Below, piece after piece: positions 34,116-41,837 of a stretch of DNA of 45,401 bases; positions within the stretch are counted from its first letter, which is position 1, and each line of letters opens with the position of its first letter. This stretch comes from Alphaproteobacteria bacterium (GTDB lineage Bacteria; Pseudomonadota; Alphaproteobacteria; RF32; CAG-239). Under the pieces are notes generated by a model. That model was not told where the DNA came from and ran no database searches. It worked only from the letters and a program-made list of their open reading frames with translations. The stretch is from contig JAEEMQ010000009.1 in the NCBI GenBank assembly GCA_016283295.1, forward strand, positions 96,713 to 142,113, written 5' to 3'. Both the position numbers and the translations under genes were made by a program.

Positions 34116-35620
34116 TAGAGATTGAAGAAAAAGCGGTGCCGGTTATTGTTGATATCGGCGGCGGTGAGATAACGGCCAATATCAGCACCGGCAACAAAAT
34201 AGAAGTATCGTCGGGAAGCATTGTTCGCATGGATATTTCAACGGCGGTGCACTACATAAAATCCGGAAGCGCGGAAATCGCGGCGGCAGTTCGAGAAGGA
34301 ACTGCCGTTTTTGATTCGAACGTGCAAAATAAGCTGGCGGCATATAACCAAAACGCAAGCGATAAAACTCAAGAATTCAACGCCAACGCGGTTGATAAAA
34401 CCGCGTTGATTGAAGCTGAGGTAAATGCGGCACGTGATTGGGCAACCAAAGTCGACGGTCCGGTGGACGGTGAGGAATATTCGGCCAAATATTATGCCGG
34501 GCAGGCGGAGCTCATCGTGGCCGACGCGGCTGACAAAGATTTAAGCAACTTATCGGCGACCGGCGAGGCAAAATTTGCGGCAAAGCAAGATGTGATTGCC
34601 GATTTGGCGGACATCAGAAGCGGTGCGGCTGCGGGAGCGACGGCAGTGCAACCCGCTGATTTGTCGGTTTATGCTTTGAGTGCGGATTTGGCGACGGTGG
34701 CAACATCGGGGGCATACTCAGATTTATCGGGTAAACCGACAATACCGAGCGACACAAATGATTTGACCAACGGTGCGGGGTATATTACCTCGGCGGCGCT
34801 GTCCGGTTATGCCGCGGACAACGCCGTGGTGCATTTGGCGGGTACGGAAACAATAACCGGTGCCAAGACGTTTACCTATAACCCGACAATTCAGAGAAAC
34901 AGACCGCTTTTATTTATGAATGATAATTGGTGCACAAGAGGAACTTCCCCATCCAGCGCTCAATATCAAGCCGTTTGGTTTGGAGATACGGGCGGAAATA
35001 CAATGGGAGGAATGATAACTTTGTATAATACGGACGGAATGGTTGATACCGCATTAAGAGCATACAAAGGGGCATCAGCAGAATCTTATATTGAAGTGCG
35101 TTTGATGCATCCACTCAGCGGAAGTCCTACATTTATACCGACAAATGATAACAGTTATAATCTCGGAAGCTCAAGTAAGCGTTGGAAACAGCTTTTTGCC
35201 GGTACAACCACGATTGCGACTTCGGATGAGCGGTTAAAGCAAGGTATTGAAAGCGTGCCGGATACGGTTTTGGACGCATGGGGCGAAGTGGAGTTTTATC
35301 GTTATAAATTCAATGACGCGGTAGAAGAAAAAGGCTTTGCGGCGGCACGGTATCATACCGGAGTTGTGGCGCAGCGGATTATGCGGGTTTTTGCCGAACA
35401 CGGGCTGAATGCTTTTGACTACGGCTTGCTTTGTTATGACGAATGGGAAGCTAAGGCGGCGGACGTTGACGAGTCCGGCAAAATTATTCGACCGGCACAA
35501 GAGGCGGGCAATCGGTATGCGGTGCGCTATGAAGAATGCCTGTGTATGGAAGCGGCATATCAACGGCGCAGAGCCGAGCGGATTGAGGCGCGCTTGGCGG
35601 CGTTGGAAGCGAGGCTGTGA
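34112..35620 (+). CDS. Tail fibre with C-terminal S74 chaperone domain
   Basis: A 502-residue fibre starting at ATG 34112, translationally coupled by ATGA. Order: N-terminal beta domain (MIEIEEKAVPVIVDIGGGEITANIS), a helical Ala-rich shaft (about 55-130), a region with YSDLSGKPTIPSDTNDLTNGAGYITSAALSGYA typical of fibres, a receptor-binding beta region, then the endosialidase-type intramolecular chaperone (S74). The autoproteolysis site is TSDERLKQGI with Ser371, so about 131 residues would be released after trimerisation. The end is a coiled coil (RRRAERIEARLAALEARL). It is the main host-recognition candidate. Confidence 0.85.
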   Translation: MIEIEEKAVPVIVDIGGGEITANISTGNKIEVSSGSIVRMDISTAVHYIKSGSAEIAAAVREGTAVFDSNVQNKLAAYNQNASDKTQEFNANAVDKTALIEAEVNAARDWATKVDGPVDGEEYSAKYYAGQAELIVADAADKDLSNLSATGEAKFAAKQDVIADLADIRSGAAAGATAVQPADLSVYALSADLATVATSGAYSDLSGKPTIPSDTNDLTNGAGYITSAALSGYAADNAVVHLAGTETITGAKTFTYNPTIQRNRPLLFMNDNWCTRGTSPSSAQYQAVWFGDTGGNTMGGMITLYNTDGMVDTALRAYKGASAESYIEVRLMHPLSGSPTFIPTNDNSYNLGSSSKRWKQLFAGTTTIATSDERLKQGIESVPDTVLDAWGEVEFYRYKFNDAVEEKGFAAARYHTGVVAQRIMRVFAEHGLNAFDYGLLCYDEWEAKAADVDESGKIIRPAQEAGNRYAVRYEECLCMEAAYQRRRAERIEARLAALEARL

Positions 35621-36294
35621 TGGATATTTTGTATTACATCGGGCGCGGCTCGCACCATCAAAACCGCGAGTTGCGTTATAGCCTGCGGGCGCTGGAAAAA
35701 CATTGCAAAGATATTGATAATGTTTGGATTGTCGGCAACAAACCGCCGTTTTTGAACGACAAAGTTAAGTATTTGTGGGTTGAGGACGACGGTGCGTGGT
35801 GGCAAAACGCCTATCGTAAAACCATGGCGGCGATTAGGGCCGGAATCAGCGAGGATTTTTTGCTGATGAACGACGACTTTTATATGCTTAAGGATTTTAC
35901 GGCGGCAAAATATCCGTATTATCACAAGGGGGATATAGCCGATACGGCCAAAAACAAGTATCAGGAAGTCATTATCAATACACGGCGGATTTTGGAAAAA
36001 CTCGGCAAGCCCTTCAAACATTACGGGGTGCATTGTCCGATGCGGATTAATGCCGAAAAATATAAACAGTTGGCACGATTTTACGACGGAGAATTTCATA
36101 ATCAGCCGGTTTCGGCCAGGTGCTTGTACGGCAATTTGTTTTGTCGCGGTCGGCAGGTAAAAGATTGCAAAAGCGCTACAATCGTCACCAGCGTTACCGG
36201 ATGTTGGTCATCTCAGGAGTGGGCCGGAGCCGCGTTGAACGAGCTGCAAAAATTATATCCGCAGCCGAGCAAATGGGAAATTGCCGATGAATGA
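35620..36294 (+). CDS. Stealth-like sugar-phosphate transferase
   Basis: Start ATG 35620 overlaps the fibre stop by one base (TGATG); a GTG at 35617 is less likely. The 224-residue product has no membrane segment. MDILYYIGRGSHHQNRELRYSLRALEKHCKDIDNVWIVGNKPPFL and ISEDFLLMNDDFYMLKDF match the conserved regions of Stealth-type capsular polysaccharide phosphotransferases, including the acidic NDD. The longer bacterial proteins have extra domains absent here. It could modify host surface glycans or decorate the fibre; coupling to the fibre gene supports a surface-related role (inference). It also resembles uncharacterised phage glycosyltransferase-type proteins. Confidence 0.7.
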   Translation: MDILYYIGRGSHHQNRELRYSLRALEKHCKDIDNVWIVGNKPPFLNDKVKYLWVEDDGAWWQNAYRKTMAAIRAGISEDFLLMNDDFYMLKDFTAAKYPYYHKGDIADTAKNKYQEVIINTRRILEKLGKPFKHYGVHCPMRINAEKYKQLARFYDGEFHNQPVSARCLYGNLFCRGRQVKDCKSATIVTSVTGCWSSQEWAGAALNELQKLYPQPSKWEIADE

Positions 36295-36315
36295 ATATAG
36301 CGACGGGAGGTAAAA

Positions 36316-36543
36316 ATGGATTGGTTGCAATTTTTACAAATAATCTGTGTGCCGGCCTTTGGCTGGCTTTTTTATAAGCTGGGCGAAACTCGCAAGGAGC
36401 TGAACGATTTTAAGGTGGAAATGGCCAAAGAAGCCAAAAATTATGCCACCAACGAGGCGATTTTGCGGGTGGAAAATAAACTCGACGATTTGCGCAGTTT
36501 GATTATCGAAGAAATCAAAAAAACAACCAAAAGGAGGGTGTAA
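36316..36543 (+). CDS. Holin-like small membrane protein
   Basis: A 75-residue protein with one N-terminal membrane helix (WLQFLQIICVPAFGWLFYKLG) and a charged coiled coil (ELNDFKVEMAKEAKNYATNEAILRVENKLDDLRSLIIEEIKK). GGGAGG precedes the ATG. The stop overlaps the start of the endolysin gene (TAATG). Size, topology and position point to a holin or a holin-associated protein; the long coiled coil is also found in hemolysin XhlA-like phage proteins, a good alternative. Confidence 0.65.
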   Translation: MDWLQFLQIICVPAFGWLFYKLGETRKELNDFKVEMAKEAKNYATNEAILRVENKLDDLRSLIIEEIKKTTKRRV

Positions 36544-36965
36544 TGTCTGATTTGGATATTTTGGCGCGAACGATTTACGGCGAGGCGCGCGGTGAGGGAC
36601 GCGAAGGTATGGAGGCGGTGGCGTGCGTTGTGATGAACCGCTATCGCTCACATAAGTGGTACTGCGGATATACCTGGATGAACGGGATGAAGGTGCCGAG
36701 TGTGGCACAGACCTGTCTTAAGCATTATCAATTCAGCTGTTGGAACAAAAATGACCCCAACCTGGATAAACTGTTGAAGGTAACGGCCAGAAATAAGCAA
36801 TTCCGGGAGTGTCTGCTGGTGGCGCAAAAGGCGCTTTCGGGAGAGCTGCAGGATTTTACCGGCGGTGCAACGCATTATCATACCAAGGATATAAAACCGT
36901 ATTGGGCCAAGGATAAAACTCCGTGCTTTGCGCTCGGTAATCATATTTTTTATAAGGAGAACTGA
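36543..36965 (+). CDS. SleB-like cell wall hydrolase (endolysin)
   Basis: A 140-residue peptidoglycan hydrolase of the SleB/Hydrolase_2 type. The catalytic Glu lies in LARTIYGEARGEGREGMEAVACVVMNR, and the rest of the domain is present (TCLKHYQFSCWNKNDPN, GGATHYHTKDIKPYWAKDKTPCFALGNHIFYK). There is no signal peptide, so it needs a holin to reach the periplasm. It acts as a lytic transglycosylase-like enzyme in relatives. It sits between two small membrane proteins and just before the spanin pair, completing the lysis cassette. Confidence 0.88.
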   Translation: MSDLDILARTIYGEARGEGREGMEAVACVVMNRYRSHKWYCGYTWMNGMKVPSVAQTCLKHYQFSCWNKNDPNLDKLLKVTARNKQFRECLLVAQKALSGELQDFTGGATHYHTKDIKPYWAKDKTPCFALGNHIFYKEN

Positions 36966-36966
36966 G

Positions 36967-37125
36967 ATGGGAAAGCAGAAGCGTTATCAATTTTGGCGCT
37001 GGCTGATTTTGAGCATCGTGCGCATAAAAAAACTCTATACTCTGACCTGGGGTATCGTGATTTTATTGATAATCGTCTGTTTGAAAACCGATTTGGTGCG
37101 GTTGCTCGGGAGTTTGCTGCCATGA
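36967..37125 (+). CDS. Small single-span membrane protein of the lysis cassette
   Basis: The start at 36967 follows AAGGAGAACTGAG; the track's 36928 start is inside the endolysin gene. The 52-residue protein has a basic N-terminus (MGKQKRYQFWRW) and one long hydrophobic segment (LYTLTWGIVILLIIVCL). Its stop overlaps the Rz start (ATGA). It could be the true holin or an antiholin; with the 75-aa protein upstream it may form a two-component system. Confidence 0.6.
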   Translation: MGKQKRYQFWRWLILSIVRIKKLYTLTWGIVILLIIVCLKTDLVRLLGSLLP

Positions 37126-37328
37126 AAATGATCTTGCTGGCGTGCGGGGCCGTGGTGTTATCGGCGTACGGCGGCTATTTATATGGCAAAAGCCAGGCAA
37201 AAACGCAGATAATCGAAAAGCAAACGGAGGTAATAAAGTATGTGGCGCAAAAACGGGCGAAAATTCAGGCTCAGCCCAATGCTTCTCGCGCTGAGTTGCT
37301 TGAACTCATGCGCAAGGGTGAATTGTGA
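37122..37328 (+). CDS. i-spanin (Rz-like)
   Basis: The ATG at 37122 overlaps the upstream stop. The 68-residue protein has an N-terminal signal anchor (MILLACGAVVLSAYGGYLYG), then a coiled coil (KSQAKTQIIEKQTEVIKYVAQKRAKIQ) and the ending NASRAELLELMRKGEL, a common end of alphaproteobacterial phage Rz proteins. The i-spanin bridges the inner membrane to the lipoprotein partner and disrupts the outer membrane in the last step of lysis. The o-spanin gene is nested in its 3' half in another frame, the typical Rz/Rz1 layout. Confidence 0.78.
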   Translation: MKMILLACGAVVLSAYGGYLYGKSQAKTQIIEKQTEVIKYVAQKRAKIQAQPNASRAELLELMRKGEL

Positions 37329-37467
37329 GCCGGTGAATTTGCCGCAGTTTCCGCACGCCGGCGCTAAGGTGGCGGCCGAAGCGGAAAATTTGAGCGCGGA
37401 AGAATTTCCCAATATGTGGGAGTGGTTCGCGCGCCTCAATAAACTGCGGCAGGAATTGGAAAACTAA
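37240..37467 (+). CDS. o-spanin lipoprotein (Rz1-like)
   Basis: A 75-residue product in the +1 frame, starting inside the Rz-like gene and overlapping it by 89 bp. MWRKNGRKFRLSPMLLALSCLNSC gives a basic, hydrophobic signal with a lipobox-like end (LNSC, or less likely ALSC). The mature part is Pro-containing (EPVNLPQFPHAGAKVAAEAENL) and ends FPNMWEWFARLNKLRQELEN, similar to other phage Rz1-like proteins. The lipobox is not ideal, so acylation is probable, not certain. Confidence 0.75.
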   Translation: MWRKNGRKFRLSPMLLALSCLNSCARVNCEPVNLPQFPHAGAKVAAEAENLSAEEFPNMWEWFARLNKLRQELEN

Positions 37468-37485
37468 AAAAACAGAGGAGGCAAA

Positions 37486-37761
37486 ATGGCAAAAAAGAAA
37501 ACGGCGGCGTATTCGTTTGCCGAAAGCTTTACAATGTTGAACAAACTGCAGCAGATGGCGATTGACGAAGGCAATATCAGTTTGGCGCTCAAGGCCGAGG
37601 AACTGAAATGCAAAATCGCCGCGCTGCAGGCAGATAAGGAAAGTAATTTATCAAACGAAAACTTAACCGGTATTTTGGTGGATTTTATCAATGAAGAACA
37701 AAGTAATAGTAAAGATTCCGCAGATATTTGCGCCGCTGATACGGCAAAAGAAAAGGTATAA
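37486..37761 (+). CDS. Terminase small subunit-like protein
   Basis: A 91-residue helical protein with GAGGAGG upstream. Residues 10-50 form a likely helical hairpin (ESFTMLNKLQQMAIDEGNISLALKAEELKCKIAALQAD), and the C-terminus is polar. It immediately precedes and overlaps TerL by 71 bp, the normal site for TerS, which recognises the packaging site and forms a ring. It is shorter than most TerS proteins and has no visible helix-turn-helix, so the call rests mainly on position. Confidence 0.65.
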   Translation: MAKKKTAAYSFAESFTMLNKLQQMAIDEGNISLALKAEELKCKIAALQADKESNLSNENLTGILVDFINEEQSNSKDSADICAADTAKEKV

Positions 37762-39016
37762 ACTTTATTACGGCGGCAGAGCCGGCGGCAAGAGTTATGC
37801 CTTTGCCGACAGCTTGTTGCTTTTGGGACGGATGAAAAAGTTGCGGATAGCGTGTATGCGCGAGATTCAAGACAGTATTAAGGACTCGGTGCATAAGCTG
37901 TTGAGCGATCGTATTTGCTTTTATAACCTTACCGATTATAAGGTTACGGAAACGCAGATTGTCAACAAAATCACGGGTACGAGCTTTATCTTCAAGGGCT
38001 TGCAGGAGCACAATGCCGGCAATATCAAATCGCTGGAGGGAGTGGATATCGTATGGCTGGAAGAAGCACAGAAAATCAGCAAAAAAAGCTGGGAGATTCT
38101 GGACCCGACCATTCGTAAAGCCGGCTCGGAAATTTGGATTTCGATGAATCGCGAAGAAGAAAACGACCCGGTGTGGAAGGCGGTGGCGGCTAATCCGGAT
38201 GAGCGTACGCTGGTGGTTAAAGTCAACTATACCGATAACCCCTTTTGCCCGGAAGAAATGAAATATCTGGCGGAGAAATGCCGGTGCGAGAGCCCCGATG
38301 ACTATGCGCATATCTGGCTCGGGGCGCCGGTTGCCGCGGGCAGTCACAAGCTTATCGGCTATAACGCGGTGCACAAAGCAACGCAGACGCAGCTGATGAA
38401 CTCGTCCTCGCCGCTGATTATCGGAATAGACGTGGCACGTTTCGGCGATGATAAAACTGTTTTTTGTTTCAGAAAAGGGCGGTTGTGCACGGAGTTTAAA
38501 AGCTTTGCCGGTCTGGATAATGTGGCGGTGGCCAATCAGGCAACGCACTATATCCGCGACTATAAGCCAGCGCGGGTGTTTGTGGATGCCGGCGGCGTCG
38601 GCGGCGGAGTGATTGATATTTTGCATGACCGCGGTTTTAAGAAAATCGTGCGGGCGGTGATGTTCGGCTCCAAAGCCTTGAATGATGAGCGCTATCATAA
38701 TCGGCGCGCGGAAATGTGGGACGAGCTGCGGCAGTGGCTCGCCTCTGAGCCGGCGGTTAAGATTCCGGATAACGAGAATTTGTGTGCGGAATTGTGTGCC
38801 GTCAACAAAAAATACGACAGCCGCGGTCGTTTGCAACTCGAGGAAAAAGACGAGATAAAAAAGCGGCTGGGGCGTTCGCCGGATATGGCGGATGCGTTGG
38901 CGCTGACGTTTGCCGAGCCGGTTTACGATAACGGTACCGAAGAATATGCCGGTTTCAAGGAAAACAGCATTGAGAGCCTGTTTCGGGCCAATGTAAAGAA
39001 AAACAATTCGTGGTAA
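37691..39016 (+). CDS. Terminase large subunit
   Basis: A 441-residue DNA-packaging motor of the PBSX/phage_terminase_3 type. The N-terminal ATPase has Walker A GGRAGGKS at 28-35 and Walker B VDIVWLEEA. The C-terminal RNase H-like nuclease has its first acidic residue at Asp247 (IIGIDVARFGDD), a second in VFVDAGGVGGG, and the last in SPDMADALALTF. All motor and nuclease residues look intact, so packaging should be functional. No ribosome binding site is seen before the ATG within TerS, which implies coupled translation. Its type resembles headful-packaging phages (inference). Confidence 0.93.
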   Translation: MKNKVIVKIPQIFAPLIRQKKRYKLYYGGRAGGKSYAFADSLLLLGRMKKLRIACMREIQDSIKDSVHKLLSDRICFYNLTDYKVTETQIVNKITGTSFIFKGLQEHNAGNIKSLEGVDIVWLEEAQKISKKSWEILDPTIRKAGSEIWISMNREEENDPVWKAVAANPDERTLVVKVNYTDNPFCPEEMKYLAEKCRCESPDDYAHIWLGAPVAAGSHKLIGYNAVHKATQTQLMNSSSPLIIGIDVARFGDDKTVFCFRKGRLCTEFKSFAGLDNVAVANQATHYIRDYKPARVFVDAGGVGGGVIDILHDRGFKKIVRAVMFGSKALNDERYHNRRAEMWDELRQWLASEPAVKIPDNENLCAELCAVNKKYDSRGRLQLEEKDEIKKRLGRSPDMADALALTFAEPVYDNGTEEYAGFKENSIESLFRANVKKNNSW

Positions 39017-39049
39017 GGACTTATAATGCCAAATAAAGGAGTAAAAACA

Positions 39050-39277
39050 ATGACTTATATTGCAAAACAATTCGCGGAGGAGGTCGTTCTTCCGGACGGA
39101 TCTGTCGCATCGTCGGTCGCCGATGTCGATAAGTATTTACGCACAAGCGGAATGGCGCGTGCCAGCGACTATTCGCCCGAGTATATCAAAAATATTCGGG
39201 CAAAAAACGAGAAACAGCGGCAAGAAGAACTTTTTGCCGATTTTTTATACAATTACAAAAGGATGATATGGAAATGA
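39050..39277 (+). CDS. Small phage protein between TerL and scaffold
   Basis: The start at 39050 has AAAGGAG at a good distance; ATG 39026 lies before that site. The 75-residue protein (MTYIAKQFAEEVVLPDGSVASSVADVDKYLRTSGMARASDYSPEYIKNIRAKNEKQRQEEL) is soluble and helical with a C-terminal coiled coil. It overlaps the scaffold gene by 10 bp. Position suggests a role in head assembly or portal/terminase contact, but no family is recognised. Confidence 0.65.
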   Translation: MTYIAKQFAEEVVLPDGSVASSVADVDKYLRTSGMARASDYSPEYIKNIRAKNEKQRQEELFADFLYNYKRMIWK

Positions 39278-40146
39278 GTGAATTAAGAGATGTTATTGAA
39301 CGTCAGTTCAAGGCGCACGGGCTGTTGTCCGACGCCGAAAACGAAAAAGCTCCGAAGGATATTCCGGCGGCCGAAACCAACGAAGATATTTCCGAGGTTG
39401 CGATACCGCCGGGGTATCCGGAAGAATTTGCGTCCGAATTTAAGAACCTGCCGCCCAAATGGCAGGATTTTTTATGCGAACGCGAAGCCGAAAATAAGCA
39501 GAAAATCGCTGAATACAGCGCCAAGCTCGATGCTTATAACTTTGTGGAAACCTTGTTCGGCAATCGCCGCGACCGGCTGGCCGCCAAGGGGGTCGAAACC
39601 CTCGGTCAATGGTTGCAGGGATTGGCGTGGCTGGATGGGGCGATGGATGAAAATCCGGCCGCAACTCTGGCTGCGGTTGCCACGGTTTACGGCGTTGATT
39701 TGCGGGCGGCGCGACAAAAGCAGGCGGAAATAAATCCGGCGATTATGGCGCGGGTGTGCAAGCTTGAGCGCAGTTATAACGATTTGACCGCTTATCTTCG
39801 GGAAATGCAAAATCGCAATTTTGACGGCACTTTAAATGCGTTTGGTCGGCAAACCGACCGCGAGGGTAATTTGTTGCACCCTCATTTTGAAGATGTAAAG
39901 CAATGTATTTGCGATTTGCTCAAATCCGGCGCGGTTGCGGATATCGAAGAAGCGTATCAGAGCGCTTTGTGGCTCAATCCGTCGGTAAGGCAGGAATTGG
40001 TGCAAAAACACATCGATTCTGAAGCAAAGGCGGCCGAAAAGGCACAAAAAGCCGCCTTTACGATTAAGGGTAAGGCCGAAAAGCCCGAGCGTGAGTTGAC
40101 CTTGCGGGAAACCATCGCCAAAAATATGGCAAAATATGTGGATTAA
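39268..40146 (+). CDS. Phage scaffolding protein
   Basis: A 292-residue soluble, acidic, mostly helical protein directly upstream of the major capsid gene. Start ATG 39268 or 39274. Conserved-looking parts are IPPGYPEEFASEFKNLPPKWQDFLCEREAENKQKI, MDENPAATLAAVATVYGVDL, and HPHFEDVKQCICDLLKSGAVADIEEAYQSALWLNPSVRQELV, all common in scaffolds of proteobacterial podovirus-like phages. The C-terminus is highly basic (KAAFTIKGKAEKPERELTLRETIAKNMAKYVD), as needed to bind the coat protein. Function inferred from position and composition. Confidence 0.8.
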   Translation: MEMSELRDVIERQFKAHGLLSDAENEKAPKDIPAAETNEDISEVAIPPGYPEEFASEFKNLPPKWQDFLCEREAENKQKIAEYSAKLDAYNFVETLFGNRRDRLAAKGVETLGQWLQGLAWLDGAMDENPAATLAAVATVYGVDLRAARQKQAEINPAIMARVCKLERSYNDLTAYLREMQNRNFDGTLNAFGRQTDREGNLLHPHFEDVKQCICDLLKSGAVADIEEAYQSALWLNPSVRQELVQKHIDSEAKAAEKAQKAAFTIKGKAEKPERELTLRETIAKNMAKYVD

Positions 40147-40168
40147 TTTTTGAGAAAAGGAAAAAAAT

Positions 40169-41155
40169 ATGACTTTACAATACAATGATATGCTGACTCA
40201 TACGCTTGAGGAACGCACCGGTACGCTGCATGATAATATGTCAAAAAACAGCGCGGTACTCAATCGTTTGAAACAAAAAGGAAAAATGAAGCAGATTTCC
40301 GGCGGTACCAAGATTTTGGAAGAGCTGGAATACGGCGAAGGCGATATGATTTGGTATTCGGGCTACGATACCATTGCCTATCAGCAAAAGCAGTTGTTTA
40401 CGGCGGCGGAATATGCGCTGAAACTCTGCGCGGTGCCGGTTGCGATTTCTGGCGAGGAACTCTTGATGAACAGCGGCTCCGAGCAGGTTATGGACTTGTT
40501 TGAAAAGCGCGTTGACAATGCCGAAAAAACGCTGATTAAGAAAATGTCGGCGGCGGTTTACGGCGACGGTACCGGTTCTTCCGGCAAAGAAATCGGCGGC
40601 TTGGCGCTTTTGGTGGCCGATGACCCGACTACCGGAACCGTCGGTGCCATCAACCGTGCCGAAGTCGGTAACGAATTTTGGCGCAACCAGGTGGCAAGTG
40701 CCGAAATTACCAAGGACAACATTTTGCAAAAAATGAACGAGCTGTATTTGAAATGCTCGCGCGGCAGCGATAAGCCGGATTTGATCGTCGGGGATGATTC
40801 GCTGTATACGCTCTATGATTTGACCTTGATGGATTTGCAACGCTTCTCCAACCCGAATGTGGCCGAGGGCGGCTTCATCAGCCTCAAATTTAAGGGCGCC
40901 GACGTGATTTATGACGGCGGACAGGGCGGTAATTGTCCGACAAACCACATGTATTTTCTGAACACCGATTACATCTATCTGCGCACACATCGTGACCGTG
41001 ATATGACGGTTATCGGCGGCGACAGAACGGCCGTCAATCAGGATGCGCTCTATCGTATTATCGGCTGGGCCGGCAATATGACCATGAGCAACGCGGCATT
41101 GCAAGGCGTTTTGATTAATACGGCAACTTCCGGCAGTGATTCTGCAAGCAGCTAG
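40169..41155 (+). CDS. Major capsid protein
   Basis: A 328-residue protein with AAAGGA upstream. The N-terminal arm is helical (MTLQYNDMLTHTLEERTGTLHDNMSKNSAVLNRLKQKGK), followed by an E-loop-like segment (ISGGTKILEELEYGEGDMIWYSGYD). The helical spine comes next (LFEKRVDNAEKTLIKKMSAAVYGDGTG) and the A-domain-like C-terminal part (ILQKMNELYLKCSRGSDKPDLIVGDDSLYTLYDLTLMDLQRFSNPN). This is the HK97-fold layout. Placement between the scaffold and a stable hairpin fits the most abundant virion protein. It is the likeliest client of the phage GroES. Confidence 0.88.
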   Translation: MTLQYNDMLTHTLEERTGTLHDNMSKNSAVLNRLKQKGKMKQISGGTKILEELEYGEGDMIWYSGYDTIAYQQKQLFTAAEYALKLCAVPVAISGEELLMNSGSEQVMDLFEKRVDNAEKTLIKKMSAAVYGDGTGSSGKEIGGLALLVADDPTTGTVGAINRAEVGNEFWRNQVASAEITKDNILQKMNELYLKCSRGSDKPDLIVGDDSLYTLYDLTLMDLQRFSNPNVAEGGFISLKFKGADVIYDGGQGGNCPTNHMYFLNTDYIYLRTHRDRDMTVIGGDRTAVNQDALYRIIGWAGNMTMSNAALQGVLINTATSGSDSASS

Positions 41156-41172
41156 ACGTTGTGAGCTTTGAG

Positions 41173-41199
41173 AAAAGGGCGGAGAATATCCGTCCTTTT
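41173..41199 (+). terminator. Hairpin after the major capsid gene
   Basis: AAAAGGGCGGA / TCCGTCCTTTT, 11-bp stem with one G-U pair and a 5-nt loop, followed by CCGTTTT. The U tract is weak, so it may be a partial terminator or protect the capsid mRNA 3' end. Confidence 0.65.
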
Positions 41200-41234
41200 C
41201 CGTTTTGGTTAAATATGTAACGGAGAAATAAGAA

Positions 41235-41837
41235 ATGGATATGGATTTTGCAATATTCCGTCAGGCGGCGGATAACGTAAACGACGAGCGCAACGTGCGG
41301 GCGCGTTTTTATGATAAAGCGGTCAAAACCGATAAAACCACGGCTAACGGGTTGCCGATTTTTAAGAACGTAACTTATGTGGAAATTCGCCTGAAAGACA
41401 ATAATACCGAAGTTTTTAATCAACCGGCAAGCGAAGAAAAAATCAAACGCTTTCCGCGGGAATACGGAATGTATCAGGCGGCGAAACAGCAGGCGGAGAA
41501 CGGTACGCCGCTTAACCAATTTGCGTTTTTGACCGCGGCGGAAATCGCCACTTGCGGCAATCGGGGAATTTTTACGGTGGAGGCATTGGCCGGGCTGTCG
41601 GCCGAAAAGGTGCGCGATTTGGGTTTGGAAAACGAACATCATCTGGCCGAGCTGTTTATGCAGGCGGCAAAATCGGTTGATGCGGTGGCGGTTTTTGCTC
41701 GCAAAGAGGAAGAATATCTGAACGAAATAGAAAAATTAAAATATGAAAATAACGAGTTAAAACAAATAATTAAAAAGAATAATAAAAGTAAAACATTAAA
41801 TAGAAGAAAAGGAGAAAAATATGAAAACAATTCTTGA
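41235..41837 (+). CDS. Phage protein of the head-tail region
   Basis: A 200-residue soluble protein. The N-terminal half has beta character (RARFYDKAV..., FKNVTYVEIRLKDNNTEVFNQPASEEKIKRFPREYGMYQ). The middle has a helix-hairpin-helix-like segment (FTVEALAGLSAEKVRDLGLENEHH), and a long coiled coil forms the C-terminus (EYLNEIEKLKYENNELKQIIKKNNKSK). The terminal 25 residues are very AT-rich in code and overlap the next gene by 17 bp. Similar proteins follow the capsid gene in related prophages, but I cannot assign a function. Confidence 0.7.
   Translation: MDMDFAIFRQAADNVNDERNVRARFYDKAVKTDKTTANGLPIFKNVTYVEIRLKDNNTEVFNQPASEEKIKRFPREYGMYQAAKQQAENGTPLNQFAFLTAAEIATCGNRGIFTVEALAGLSAEKVRDLGLENEHHLAELFMQAAKSVDAVAVFARKEEEYLNEIEKLKYENNELKQIIKKNNKSKTLNRRKGEKYENNS

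Noticed and set aside
37688-39070. 460-aa ORF on the minus strand
   Set aside because: Antisense shadow of TerL, which has intact Walker and nuclease motifs.
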